54,750 nucleotides of DNA from a virus. Within the stretch, counting starts at the first letter, position 1, and the number at the start of each line of letters is the position of its first letter. Under the pieces are notes generated by a model. It searched no databases, was not told the origin of the DNA, and saw nothing but the letters and a program-made list of their open reading frames with translations. A program made the translations under genes and the position numbers. Positions 1-8,300 of this stretch are shown here, in pieces. The stretch covers positions 1 to 54,750 of the IMG/VR virus record IMGVR_UViG_3300011113_000434, one strand, 5' to 3'.

Positions 1-2
1 TC

Positions 3-101
3 GCCAACGCTAAGGCACAGTATCGCGCCGATCGCATCGCCGCCGCCCGTGATCGCCTGGCAGAGCGCGTTGGGCACTCTGCCCTGGCAGTGCGTTTCTG
101 A
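3..101 (+). CDS. 3' end of an unrecognised GC-rich ORF (truncated by window edge)
   Basis: An open frame runs from the window edge to TGA at 99-101 and encodes 32 residues ending in GHSALAVRF. It is rich in Ala and Arg (RADRIAAARDRLAERV), which suggests an amphipathic helix at the C-terminus of a larger protein. The first 180 bases are about 70% GC by direct count (126 of 180), quite unlike the AT-rich phage genes that follow. A recently acquired host-type gene or an assembly junction are both possible. I do not recognise the family and cannot see the start. Confidence 0.4.
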   Translation, partial: ANAKAQYRADRIAAARDRLAERVGHSALAVRF

Positions 102-138
102 GGCAGTGGCGCCGCCGCCTGTTCGTGCGTGATGGGCA

Positions 139-161
139 GTGCCCCCCTTATGCGGGGGGTG
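139..161 (+). terminator. GC-rich hairpin, possible terminator of the upstream GC-rich ORF
   Basis: CCCCCC at 142-147 pairs with GGGGGG at 154-159 around a TTATGC loop, extended by wobble pairs. It lies 40 bases after the stop of the GC-rich ORF. A second perfect palindrome, GCGGCGCCGC, follows near 163-173. No U-tract directly follows either stem, so termination is uncertain. Confidence 0.3.
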
Positions 162-174
162 GCGCGGCGCCGCC

Positions 175-240
175 GTGTTATAAAAAACGCTAACTACCCT
201 AACCTACAAAGTGTTACGGCAATGCGATAAATTATAACAC
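175..240. repeat. 9-bp inverted repeat at the GC-rich/AT-rich boundary
   Basis: GTGTTATAA at 175-183 is the exact reverse complement of TTATAACAC at 232-240. A partial extra copy, GTGTTA, lies at 211-216. The left arm sits where composition changes from about 70% GC to AT-rich. It could be an operator, a recombination scar or chance. The non-coding stretch 102-320 otherwise holds only this repeat, the GC hairpins and the 255-301 inverted repeat. Confidence 0.4.
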
Positions 241-254
241 TCAATATAAAAAAA

Positions 255-301
255 TTTTTCGGTATATAAAAATCTCCCAAACCCTATATAATACCGAAAA
301 A
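255..301. repeat. 11-bp inverted repeat enclosing a TATAAT box
   Basis: TTTTTCGGTAT at 255-265 is the exact reverse complement of ATACCGAAAAA at 291-301. The 25-base loop contains a TATAAT-like -10 element (287-292) but no good -35 at standard spacing. It lies 20 bases before the next start codon, so it could be an operator-like site or a bidirectional terminator. The U-run is on the 5' side of the plus-strand stem, so as a terminator it would suit minus-strand transcripts better. Confidence 0.35.
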
Positions 302-320
302 GAAAAAATATATCACTGAG

Positions 321-500
321 ATGAAAAAAAATTCGCCAGAAAATTTTGAAACTCTACAAGTCGATCCTATTTCAGGTGATTACTATCTTGTAATTCCTGA
401 GTGGGTTGCTAACGAACTTTCATGGTACGAAGATACAGAAATCTCCTTTAGTGTTGAGGGTGATGAAGTGATCTTAACCGAACATACAGAAGATTTCTGA
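321..500 (+). CDS. small AbrB/MazE-like (SpoVT-AbrB fold) protein
   Basis: A 59-residue ORF starts at ATG 321 and stops at TGA 498-500. The core DYYLVIPEWVANELSWYE followed by EISFSVEGDEVILTE resembles the swapped-hairpin AbrB/MazE-type DNA-binding domain: a beta strand with I-P, a helix, then acidic strands ending in an I-L-T-E motif. Small AbrB-like proteins are common in T4-like cyanophages. It is acidic, with a short Lys-rich N-terminus. No toxin gene lies beside it, so a stand-alone transcription regulator is more likely than an antitoxin. The fold assignment is from pattern only. Confidence 0.65.
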   Translation: MKKNSPENFETLQVDPISGDYYLVIPEWVANELSWYEDTEISFSVEGDEVILTEHTEDF

Positions 501-504
501 TTCA

Positions 505-533
505 TTGACAACCTCTATATAATATGTTATGAT
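505..533 (+). promoter_or_regulatory. sigma70-like promoter TTGACA-N17-TATGAT
   Basis: A perfect TTGACA -35 (505-510) is separated by 17 bases from TATGAT (528-533). The predicted start site is near 540, just ahead of the ATG at 557. This host-type promoter differs from the late-type octamers in the rest of the window and suggests early expression of the glycosyltransferase-like gene and its followers. Confidence 0.6.
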
Positions 534-556
534 CTTTGATGTAATTACATTCAATT

Positions 557-1324
557 ATGGCTAAAGGATTTACTGTTAAAGCAAAAACTCCAGTAGTTGC
601 CAAAAATTCCGCCGCAACCGAAGAGTGGGACTATAATCTAGCACGAGAGATGATTCGTGGTAAGTCTATTGTGTTCTGTCTACCAGGGCGCGGTGTTTCT
701 TACACGTATCTGAAGAACTTTGTTCAACTCTGCTTTGATCTTGTACAATCTGGTGCAAGTATTCAGATTTCACAAGATTATTCTTCAATGGTGAACTTTG
801 CACGTTGTAAGTGTCTTGGTGCAAACGTTCTCCGTGGTCCCGATCAAATTCCCTGGGATGGCAAACTACCTTATGATTACCAACTGTGGATTGATAGTGA
901 TATTGTATTCAACACTGAAAAATTCTATCAGCTTGTTCTGATGGATAAGGATATCGCTGCAGGTTGGTATTGCACTGAAGATGGCATGACCACTTCAGTT
1001 GCTCACTGGTTAGAAGAAGATGATTTCCGTAATAATGGTGGCGTGATGAATCACGAAACTCTGGAAAGCATTTCGAAGCGTCGTAAACCATTTACTGTTG
1101 ACTACACTGGATTTGGTTGGCTTCTGATTAAGCATGGTGTCTTTGAACACTCTGAGATGAAGTATCCTTGGTTTGCTCCAAAGATGCAAGTCTTTGAATC
1201 AGGTGAAGTTCAAGATATGTGTGGAGAAGACGTTTCATTCTGTCTTGATGCAAAAGAAGCAGGTTTCGAAATCTGGTGTGATCCTCGCGTTCGCGTTGGT
1301 CACGAGAAGAGTCGCATTATCTGA
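557..1324 (+). CDS. glycosyltransferase-like protein (GT-A fold)
   Basis: This 255-residue protein looks like a nucleotide-sugar-dependent glycosyltransferase. Residues 36-45 (KSIVFCLPGR) fit the first strand and loop of a GT-A Rossmann-like domain. A DxD-type metal/nucleotide motif is at 113-115 (IDSDIVF). GED at 223-225 (MCGEDVSFC) fits the position of the acceptor-activating acid, and H249 near the C-terminus could be the third metal ligand. The likely role is sugar transfer to a virion component, DNA or a host surface; the substrate is unknown. It is preceded by a sigma70-like promoter and followed after 4 bases by a short ORF, so it probably heads a small operon. The fold is inferred from motifs only. 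Confidence 0.65.
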   Translation: MAKGFTVKAKTPVVAKNSAATEEWDYNLAREMIRGKSIVFCLPGRGVSYTYLKNFVQLCFDLVQSGASIQISQDYSSMVNFARCKCLGANVLRGPDQIPWDGKLPYDYQLWIDSDIVFNTEKFYQLVLMDKDIAAGWYCTEDGMTTSVAHWLEEDDFRNNGGVMNHETLESISKRRKPFTVDYTGFGWLLIKHGVFEHSEMKYPWFAPKMQVFESGEVQDMCGEDVSFCLDAKEAGFEIWCDPRVRVGHEKSRII

Positions 1325-1328
1325 TCTC

Positions 1329-1496
1329 ATGCATACAGAAGAAAGATATAACATCTATGTGGGAGATGAACGTAAGTTCTCTCATCTCACAGAAGAAGAA
1401 TATTTTTCACTGATGGAGGACCTGGCAATCGAGTATTATGAGACAGGTTCTCCACATCCTAAAAAGATTCGTACTGAAATACTGAGGAATTATTAA
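1329..1496 (+). CDS. hypothetical protein, 55 aa
   Basis: I start this at ATG 1329, four bases after the preceding stop; the open frame extends upstream inside the preceding gene, which is an overlap artefact. The product (MHTEERYNIYVGDERKFSHL...) is small, charged and probably alpha/beta, with a basic C-terminus (HPKKIRTEILRNY). It has no signal peptide or membrane segment. Tight spacing on both sides (4 and 3 bases) says it is co-transcribed. I do not recognise a function. Confidence 0.6.
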   Translation: MHTEERYNIYVGDERKFSHLTEEEYFSLMEDLAIEYYETGSPHPKKIRTEILRNY

Positions 1497-1499
1497 ACT

Positions 1500-1655
1500 A
1501 TGGCAGTAAAAGCAAAAGGTGGTCTGAATAAGCGCACTTCTTATATCCCTGGTCCTCCTAAAAAGTCTCGCCAAGGCAATGGTGCAGGAACTAAATATGC
1601 CGCTACGTCTCGCAATGGAGCTAGAAAAAGATATAGAGGGCAAGGTAAAGGATGA
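1500..1655 (+). CDS. small basic Gly/Lys/Arg-rich protein, 51 aa
   Basis: It starts at ATG 1500 and stops at TGA 1653-1655, overlapping the next ATG as ATGA. The product is strongly basic and glycine-rich (MAVKAKGGLNKRTSYIPGPP... ending RKRYRGQGKG), with no predicted hydrophobic core, so it is likely disordered and nucleic-acid binding. I recall very similar short basic ORFs in T4-like cyanophages, with no known function. It could be a packaged DNA-binding protein, a ribosome-associated peptide or a small structural protein. Confidence 0.6.
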   Translation: MAVKAKGGLNKRTSYIPGPPKKSRQGNGAGTKYAATSRNGARKRYRGQGKG

Positions 1656-2335
1656 TATCCAATGATATGCAGGCGTGGGAAGCATATCCTGAGTATCGGT
1701 GGGTTTTTAATAAACTTGAACTTGCGTTACGTTTAGGTTATCAATGTGGACCTGCCTGTGTATCAATTAAAAAAGCGGGAGATTATATTGTTCGCCCGAT
1801 CTATAATTTGCGCGGTTGTGGAATAGGTGCTAAAAAACTGTTTTTAGATCCTGAAATACACGCCGAAGACATGATTCTTCACAAATTTATTCCACCTGGA
1901 TACTTCTGGTGTGAATATTTTGTGGGGAATCATTTTAGTATTGACTATAAACGTGAAAATAATGTGTGGATTCCATTCAGTGCTATGATTGGAACACATG
2001 AAAATGAAGATAATCTGGTTAAATTTGAAGTTTGGGAGAAAATAGAGATACCAAACCTTGAATTACCTGATTTTATTCAAAAGATTGATGTGGAATATAT
2101 CAATGTCGAGTCAAAAAACGATAAAATATTTGAAATCCACCTAAGACCTGGCAATAAAGAGATCTGGAATCTCCCCATGGGTTCAAAATTACACCCATTA
2201 TGGGAAGATGATGTAGAAAATGACAAAAAATCACTTAAATTTCTTCCAAACACAAGATCTGATCAGCGTTTTTACGCTGCAAATGGATATTTGGCAGATG
2301 TTCGAAGAGGATTTTACGTTGAATTACCGAAATAA
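1652..2335 (+). CDS. ATP-grasp-like protein, 227 aa
   Basis: Three stretches resemble ATP-grasp enzymes. They are a glycine-bearing loop after a strand (YIVRPIYNLRGCGIGAKK, about 45-62), a strand pair like the E-x-x-x-G-x-E-x-S-V-D motif (CEYFVGNHFSIDY, about 87-99), and a terminal metal-binding E-x-H-x-R (FEIHLRPG, residues 160-167). At 227 residues it is short for a full ATP-grasp ligase, so it may be a minimal or degenerate version. Its ATG overlaps the stop of the small basic protein (ATGA), implying translational coupling. ATG at 1667 is an alternative start. Nearby GT-like and speH genes hint at a small metabolic or modification cluster. The enzyme assignment is inference. Confidence 0.5.
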   Translation: MISNDMQAWEAYPEYRWVFNKLELALRLGYQCGPACVSIKKAGDYIVRPIYNLRGCGIGAKKLFLDPEIHAEDMILHKFIPPGYFWCEYFVGNHFSIDYKRENNVWIPFSAMIGTHENEDNLVKFEVWEKIEIPNLELPDFIQKIDVEYINVESKNDKIFEIHLRPGNKEIWNLPMGSKLHPLWEDDVENDKKSLKFLPNTRSDQRFYAANGYLADVRRGFYVELPK

Positions 2336-2338
2336 ATA
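2331..2338 (+). promoter_or_regulatory. T4-type late promoter AATAAATA (speH)
   Basis: One mismatch from the T4 late octamer TATAAATA. It lies 37 bases before the speH start and contains the TAA stop (2333-2335) of the ATP-grasp-like gene. Confidence 0.45.
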
Positions 2339-2374
2339 GATTTTTTACAAAAAACTGAGTTGGAACGCTTTTCG

Positions 2375-2701
2375 ATGGGGAAACACCTGCTGTTAGAGGT
2401 GTATGACGTAAAATTTGATCTTCTAAATGATGTAAAATGTCTTGAAGAAGTGATGATTGGGGGCATTGAACGTGCAAAAATGACAATTTTAGACATTTTT
2501 GCTCATTCTTTCACTCCTCAAGGATGTACAATCGTTGCTGCACTTGCAGAAAGTCATGTTTCTTGCCACACTTGGCCAGAAAATGGGTGCATTGCCATCG
2601 ATGTCTACACTTGTGGTGAAGGAAATCCTCGTTTAATTGCAATTGAGATGCTTAAACATCTAGGTTCGACTAACTATAATATAAGAGAGATATACAGATA
2701 A
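2375..2701 (+). CDS. speH: S-adenosylmethionine decarboxylase (SpeH type)
   Basis: SpeH removes CO2 from S-adenosylmethionine to supply the aminopropyl donor for spermidine synthesis. With ATG 2375 the protein has 108 residues. LAESHVSCHTWPEN contains the autocleavage site E59/S60, whose Ser becomes the pyruvoyl group. H65 and C80 (DVYTCG) fall 5 and 20 residues after it, the same spacing as Ser63/His68/Cys83 in the Thermotoga enzyme. The frame continues upstream to a TTG at 2360, but the family usually begins at a motif like MGKHLLLEVYD, so I prefer ATG. speH is a recurrent auxiliary gene of cyanophages and may sustain polyamine supply for DNA condensation or translation. No SpeE partner is visible here. 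Confidence 0.92.
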   Translation: MGKHLLLEVYDVKFDLLNDVKCLEEVMIGGIERAKMTILDIFAHSFTPQGCTIVAALAESHVSCHTWPENGCIAIDVYTCGEGNPRLIAIEMLKHLGSTNYNIREIYR

Positions 2702-2763
2702 GTTGCCACCCCAGGGATAGCAACCCCTCTAAAAGTTCTGTTTAACCTTTTTGGAGAAAACAG

Positions 2764-3021
2764 ATGGCAACTAACCCTAATCCCGATAGGGATCGTGAAT
2801 ACATGTACCAGATGTGGGGTACAGATAAATTAGTAACAGATTATACAATAAAAGAAGAACAAAAGAAGAAAGTGATTCAAGAAATTATGCATGATGATAT
2901 TCCACTGACAAAGCATAATTTAACTGAACAATCTAAAATTCATCATCAGATTTGTAATGATGAAGATTATGATGATTGGGAGTATGGAACTGAACCACAT
3001 TACGGAGAATCCTGGAAGTAG
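2764..3021 (+). CDS. hypothetical acidic protein, 85 aa
   Basis: It starts at ATG 2764 behind a clear TTTTGGAGAAAACAG ribosome-binding region. The product is hydrophilic, Asp/Glu/His/Tyr-rich and has no signal or membrane segment. It starts with DRDREYMYQMWGTDKL and ends with an acidic DEDYDDWEYGTEPHYGESW tail. It sits between speH and the late promoter of the gp25 operon. The 62-base gap before it holds only a weak GTTGC/GCAAC hairpin. I do not recognise a function. Confidence 0.6.
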   Translation: MATNPNPDRDREYMYQMWGTDKLVTDYTIKEEQKKKVIQEIMHDDIPLTKHNLTEQSKIHHQICNDEDYDDWEYGTEPHYGESWK

Positions 3022-3022
3022 A

Positions 3023-3030
3023 CATAAATA
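3023..3030 (+). promoter_or_regulatory. T4-type late promoter CATAAATA (gp25 operon)
   Basis: One mismatch from TATAAATA, beginning one base after the preceding stop and ending 24 bases before the gp25 start. It probably drives the long gp25-gp6-gp7-like transcript. Confidence 0.6.
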
Positions 3031-3054
3031 AATTCAGAAATTTTCGACCAATAA

Positions 3055-3456
3055 ATGGCCGTTCAAAAAATATCCAGGGCATTTAAGGACATAAGTTTAT
3101 CTTTTGAACCACATCCTATTACTAAAGATTTACCTGTTCTTAAAAATGAAGCTGCTATTCGGAGAGCGGTTCGTAATTTAGTGGAAACAATCCCAACAGA
3201 GCGTTTTTTTAATTCTCTGTTGGGATCTGATATACAATCAAGTTTATTTGAATTTGTTGATTATGCATCTGCTTCTGTTATTCGAAATCAAATTCTAACT
3301 ACAATTAGAAATTTTGAAAGAAGAGTAACAGATGTTCAAGTTGAGGTGAATCCATTACCAGATTTAAATACATTTGATGTAACCATAACATTTAGTATTA
3401 TTGGTCAAGATGTTCCAGCACAAACGTTTACATTCATATTAGAGGCAACAAGATAA
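3055..3456 (+). CDS. 25: baseplate wedge protein gp25
   Basis: gp25 is the small sheath-initiator-like wedge protein that connects the baseplate core bundle to the first sheath ring. It belongs to the GPW/gp25 family of contractile systems. The 133 residues match T4 gp25 in length. The family signature around the conserved acidic/Arg loop appears as ETIPTERFFNSLLGSDI (44-60), followed by the helix and the IRNFERRVTDVQV strand. The C-terminus (FDVTITFSIIGQDVP...) forms the final strands. It is the first gene after a late promoter and lies one base before gp6, the order expected for cyanophage wedge genes. Confidence 0.93.
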   Translation: MAVQKISRAFKDISLSFEPHPITKDLPVLKNEAAIRRAVRNLVETIPTERFFNSLLGSDIQSSLFEFVDYASASVIRNQILTTIRNFERRVTDVQVEVNPLPDLNTFDVTITFSIIGQDVPAQTFTFILEATR

Positions 3457-3457
3457 A

Positions 3458-5356
3458 ATGCCTTTTACAAAATTTACCAGTTTAGATTTCGATCAGATTA
3501 AAGCATCCATTAAGGATTATCTTCGTGCAAATTCCACATTTACGGACTTTGATTTCGAAGGTTCAAACTTTTCTGTCTTGATTGATACGCTAGCGTATAA
3601 CACATATATTACGGCATTTAACACTAATATGATTGTTAATGAATCCTTCTTGGATTCAGCAACTCTTAGAGAGAATGTAGTTTCTTTAGCAAGAAACATA
3701 GGTTACGTTCCACGCTCTAGAACCGCCGCTAAGGCATCTATCTCCTTTACCTTACCAACACAGAGCTCAAGTCCCACAGCCACTCTACAGGCGGGTCTGG
3801 TGTGTGTTGGTGCAGTAAATGATAGTTCTTACATTTTTTCTATTCCTGAAAATATTACAACAACTATATCTGGTGGAACAGCAACGTTTGGAACCGCATC
3901 AGACCCTATTTACATCTATCAAGGAACATTTCTTAAAAAACAGTTCACGGTTGATGGATCTTTAGATCAAAGATTTATATTAGATAACTCATTCATTGAT
4001 ACTGCTACTCTTATTGTAAAAGTTAAGGGTCCATCAGACTCTGGAGATGGTAGAGAGTATAAACAGGTTGATAATATCTTAAACGTTAAAGCAGACTCTG
4101 AAATTTATTTACTACAAGAAGTTCAGGATGAAAAATATGAACTTCTATTTGGAGATGGAATAATCGGTAAAAAATTAGAGAATGGAAGTATCATCACAGC
4201 AACATATATTGTTACTGATGGAAAGGAAGGTAATGGACCATCTCTATTTTCATTTGCAGGTACATTTAGAGACTCTGTAGATCAGCAATTAATACCATCA
4301 GGATCAATTACGATCAATACAGTTTCTGCTGCATCAAATGGTGGTGATATTGAATCCATTGATTCTGTAAAATATTTTGCTCCTCGTCTTTATTCATCTC
4401 AGTATAGAGCAGTTACTGCTAGAGATTATGAGACTATTGTTCAATCAATCTACCCAAATACCGAATCTGTTTCAGTTGTTGGCGGAGAAGAGTTAACTCC
4501 ACCTAGATTTGGAACAGTTTTAATCAGTATTAAACCAAAGAATGGTGATTACGTTTCAGACTTTGATAAGCAAACTATTTTATCAAAACTAAAACAGTAT
4601 TCCTTAGTTGGGATTAAACAAGAAATCATAGATCTTAAAGTTCTTTATGTTGAACTTGATAGTTATGTTTACTATAACTCTTCGCAAGTTTCCAATGTCA
4701 ATGATCTAAAGACAAAAGTTATTAGTACTCTAACAACATATTCAAGATCTGTAGATGTTAATAAATTTGGTGGAAGATTCAAGTATAGTAAGATTCTTCA
4801 ACTAATTGATAATGCAGATACTGCAATCACATCAAACATTACTAAAATTATTATAAGAAGAAATCTAGTTGCTTCTTTAAATCAATTCGCACAATATGAA
4901 CTTTGCTTCGGTAATGCATTCCATGTTGATCCAAAAGGATATAATATCAAGAGTACAGGATTTACTATTTTTGGAGAAACAAGTACAGTTTACTTAACTG
5001 ATATTCCAAACTCTGATCGTTTAACTGGTATTATTGCTATCGTAACACAAGATATTGGTAGTGATAAAATTAGAGTCGTTAATAATTCGGTTGGAACTGT
5101 TAATTATGTAACTGGAGAGGTCCAACTTACCACAGTTAATATCACATCAACAGTTCTTGAAAATAATATTATTCAAGTTCAAGCATATCCAGAATCTAAT
5201 GATGTTGTTGGTCTTAAGGATCTTTATCTGAGTTTTGACGTCTCTAGTAGCAAGATAAATATGGTTAAAGATACTATTTCTTCAGGTGAACAAATATCTG
5301 GTGTAGGATTTAAAGCGACTTCAAGTTATTCAAACGGAGATCTAAAGAGGCAGTAA
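3458..5356 (+). CDS. 6: baseplate wedge protein gp6
   Basis: gp6 forms the wedge scaffold that closes into the inner baseplate ring; it belongs to the baseplate J-like superfamily. It has 632 residues against about 660 in T4. The N-terminus (FTSLDFDQIKASIKDYLRAN) and the helix NESFLDSATLRENVVSLAR are characteristic. The J-like core contains APRLYSSQYRAVTARDYE at about 308-325, followed by alternating strands. The C-terminal third is beta-rich and matches variable wedge decoration. It starts one base after gp25 and stops one base before the giant ORF, so the three are surely co-expressed. Confidence 0.93.
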   Translation: MPFTKFTSLDFDQIKASIKDYLRANSTFTDFDFEGSNFSVLIDTLAYNTYITAFNTNMIVNESFLDSATLRENVVSLARNIGYVPRSRTAAKASISFTLPTQSSSPTATLQAGLVCVGAVNDSSYIFSIPENITTTISGGTATFGTASDPIYIYQGTFLKKQFTVDGSLDQRFILDNSFIDTATLIVKVKGPSDSGDGREYKQVDNILNVKADSEIYLLQEVQDEKYELLFGDGIIGKKLENGSIITATYIVTDGKEGNGPSLFSFAGTFRDSVDQQLIPSGSITINTVSAASNGGDIESIDSVKYFAPRLYSSQYRAVTARDYETIVQSIYPNTESVSVVGGEELTPPRFGTVLISIKPKNGDYVSDFDKQTILSKLKQYSLVGIKQEIIDLKVLYVELDSYVYYNSSQVSNVNDLKTKVISTLTTYSRSVDVNKFGGRFKYSKILQLIDNADTAITSNITKIIIRRNLVASLNQFAQYELCFGNAFHVDPKGYNIKSTGFTIFGETSTVYLTDIPNSDRLTGIIAIVTQDIGSDKIRVVNNSVGTVNYVTGEVQLTTVNITSTVLENNIIQVQAYPESNDVVGLKDLYLSFDVSSSKINMVKDTISSGEQISGVGFKATSSYSNGDLKRQ

Positions 5357-5357
5357 T

Positions 5358-8300
5358 ATGATATCAACTGGTTTTGATGCAAGAGTAAAGATAAATCAAA
5401 TAATTGAAAGTCAACTCCCAGAATTTTTACTCTCAGAAAGTCCAAAATCTATTGAATTTTTCAAGCAATATTATATTTCTCAAGAGTTTACTGGTGGTTC
5501 TTATGATATTGCAGAGAATCTAGATCAATATCTAAAGTTAGATAACTTAACCCCAGAAGTTATCACTGCTTCAACGTCTCTATCAAGCAATATTACATCA
5601 AACTCTGGAGTTGTTACAGTAACTTCAACTAAGGGTTTTCCATCTGAGTATGGTTTATTAAAAATTGATGATGAAATAATTACATATACTGGGCTAACTA
5701 CAAATACTTTTACTGGTTGTATTCGTGGATTTTCTGGTATTAGTAGTTATCATTCAGAAACAAATCCAGAAGAACTGGTATTTTCTTCAACAGATGCTGC
5801 TTCACACTCTTCAGGATCAACTGTTGAGAATCTTAGCGTAGCATTTTTAAAAGAATTCTATAAAAAATTAAAGTATTCTTTAACTCCTGGATTAGAAGAT
5901 GAAGACTTTGTCCCCGATTTAAACGTTGGGAACTTTATACGAGAAGCAAGAAGTTTTTATCAAGCAAAAGGAACAGAAGAATCCTTTAGAATCCTGTTTA
6001 ATGTACTTTATGGATATACCCCTAAGGTTATTAATTTAGATAATTTACTACTGAGACCTTCTTCTGCAGCATTTCTTAGAAGAGAAGTAATTATTGCAGA
6101 AAAGATTAGTGGAAATCCAAATAATCTTATCGGACAAACGATATACAAATCAACAGATTTAAAAACAAAAGCATCTGTTTCTAACGTTGAGATCTTAACA
6201 AGAGGTCAGAAAACTTATTATAGATTAGATCTATTTGTTGGATTTAGCGATGCTGATGTTGTTGAAGGAAACTTTACTATCTCTCCAAAAAGTAGAGTAA
6301 TTGATTCAGTCTCAATTGGTTCATCTGTAATTACAGTAGATTCAACAATTGGATTTGATCAATCTGGAACTGTAATTTGTGGTAATAATACCATTACATA
6401 TTTGGATAAAACCATTAATCAGTTCTTAGGTTGTAGTGGAGTTGATTTTGCTATCTCTCCAGCAACAGATATTAGATCTGATGAAGTTTACTATGGATAT
6501 GAAGATGGAGATATTAATGCAAAATCTGAAATAAGAATTACTGGAGTTCTATCAGATTTTACGGAATTGAATAATATTGAGGAAGTTATTGTTGGGGAAA
6601 AAATACTAGTAAAGAATCTTGGAGAATCCATTAGCAATCCAGATTCAGCAAATCAGTCATATAAGCAACTATTTGCAAATTCTTGGATTTATAATACTAG
6701 TTCTAGATTTAATATTCTCAATATCTCTGGATCTACATTTACTCTAGGAACTGAAATTGATGACTCTAGTTTAAAAGTCGGAGATCATGTTGACATTTTA
6801 ATCAGAAATACTCAGACAATAGTAGTCTCTGATGCAATAGTAGCAAATATTAATAAATCAAATAAACAAATTATTCTTAATAATATCATTTCATTCTCAC
6901 CAGTATCATCCATTGATTATGATATAAGAAGAAAAATTAATAAGGCTTCTTCAAATGCTGCAGAAATTGAATATGGAAATAATCAAATAGTCTCCGATGT
7001 TCAAAATGTTTATAATGAACTGGATGAATATTTCTATGTTGCATCAAATTCACTACCATCTTATCCAATAGAAATAGAATTTACTGAAGCATCCATATCT
7101 GATGCTATTGGTGGAGGTAGTTTACAAGGTCTTGATGTTAATACTGAAACTTATTCAATCATCTCTTTTGCACAAGCTGTTCCTTTTATCACTGGCGATG
7201 AAGTAGTTTACAGTTCACAAAATAGTGATATTCCTGGTTTAGTTTCTGGTTCAACTTATTTTGTTAAAGTTTTACCGTTAACTAATCAAATTAAATTATA
7301 TGCATCGAGATCATTTATCGAAATTGATGATTATGTGATGTTCTATGAGACCCTCATTGCTGGATCACACACTTTTACATTATCTTCTCAAAAAAATAGA
7401 AAAGTTTTTCCACAAAAATTACTGAGAAAGTTTCCACTTTCGCAAAATATTAAAAATGGAAGTAATGAAAAAACAAATACAGGATCTATTGGTTTACTAG
7501 TTAATGGTGTTGAAATTATTAACTATAAGTCTGATGAAAAAGTTTACTATGGTCCCATCGATAATATTAAAGTTTTCAATCAAGGTGAAAACTATGATGT
7601 CATAAATCCACCAACAATTGAAGTTGCTGCCCCAAGCAGTGGAGTACAAGCTTTAATTAGACCTGTTGTTAGTGGTATTGTAACAGATGTTGTCGTTGAT
7701 CCTCAAGATTTTGATATTGCTGATGTAACATCTGTAACTATAACAGGTGGAAATGGATCTGGTTGTCAACTTCAACCAATTCTAGAAGATAGATATAGAA
7801 CTGTTTCTTTTGATGCAAGAGTAACAACTCAGTCTGGTGGTGTTGATATTAATCAAGAAACAATAACATTCTTAACAAATCATAATTTCAAAAATGGCGA
7901 ACCAATTGTTTATAGCAATAATGGAAACCAGAATCTTGGAGTTGCAACGTATTTTGGTGGAAACTTTGATCAGTCTCGTTATTTGGTAAATGGTGGTACA
8001 TATTATGCAAAATTATTCAGTAATAATACAATTCGTTTACATCCAACATTAACAGATTTTATTTCAGGAATTAATACTGTTGGATTTAGTACAATTAATG
8101 CTGTAGGTATTCATAAATTTAGAACATTTAATTCAAGAAAAACTTTAAGAGCAATTAAAGTATTGAATTCTGGAAGTGGATATGAAAATAGAAAACTATA
8201 TGCAAAACCATCTGCAGTTTCACTAAGTCAAGATTGGATAAGTTTTGATAATCATAATTTTAAAGATGGAGATCTTGTAACTTACTCAACTACTGGATCT

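Noticed and set aside
505-523. TATAAT at 518-523 as the -10 for the TTGACA at 505
   Set aside because: Spacing is only 7 bases; TATGAT at 528-533 with 17-base spacing fits.
2360-2374. TTG start giving SpeH five more residues
   Set aside because: The SpeH family begins near the MGKHLLLE strand, and ATG 2375 is a normal start.
2702-2724. GTTGC/GCAAC hairpin after speH as a terminator
   Set aside because: Only 5 bp with a 13-base loop and no T-run.
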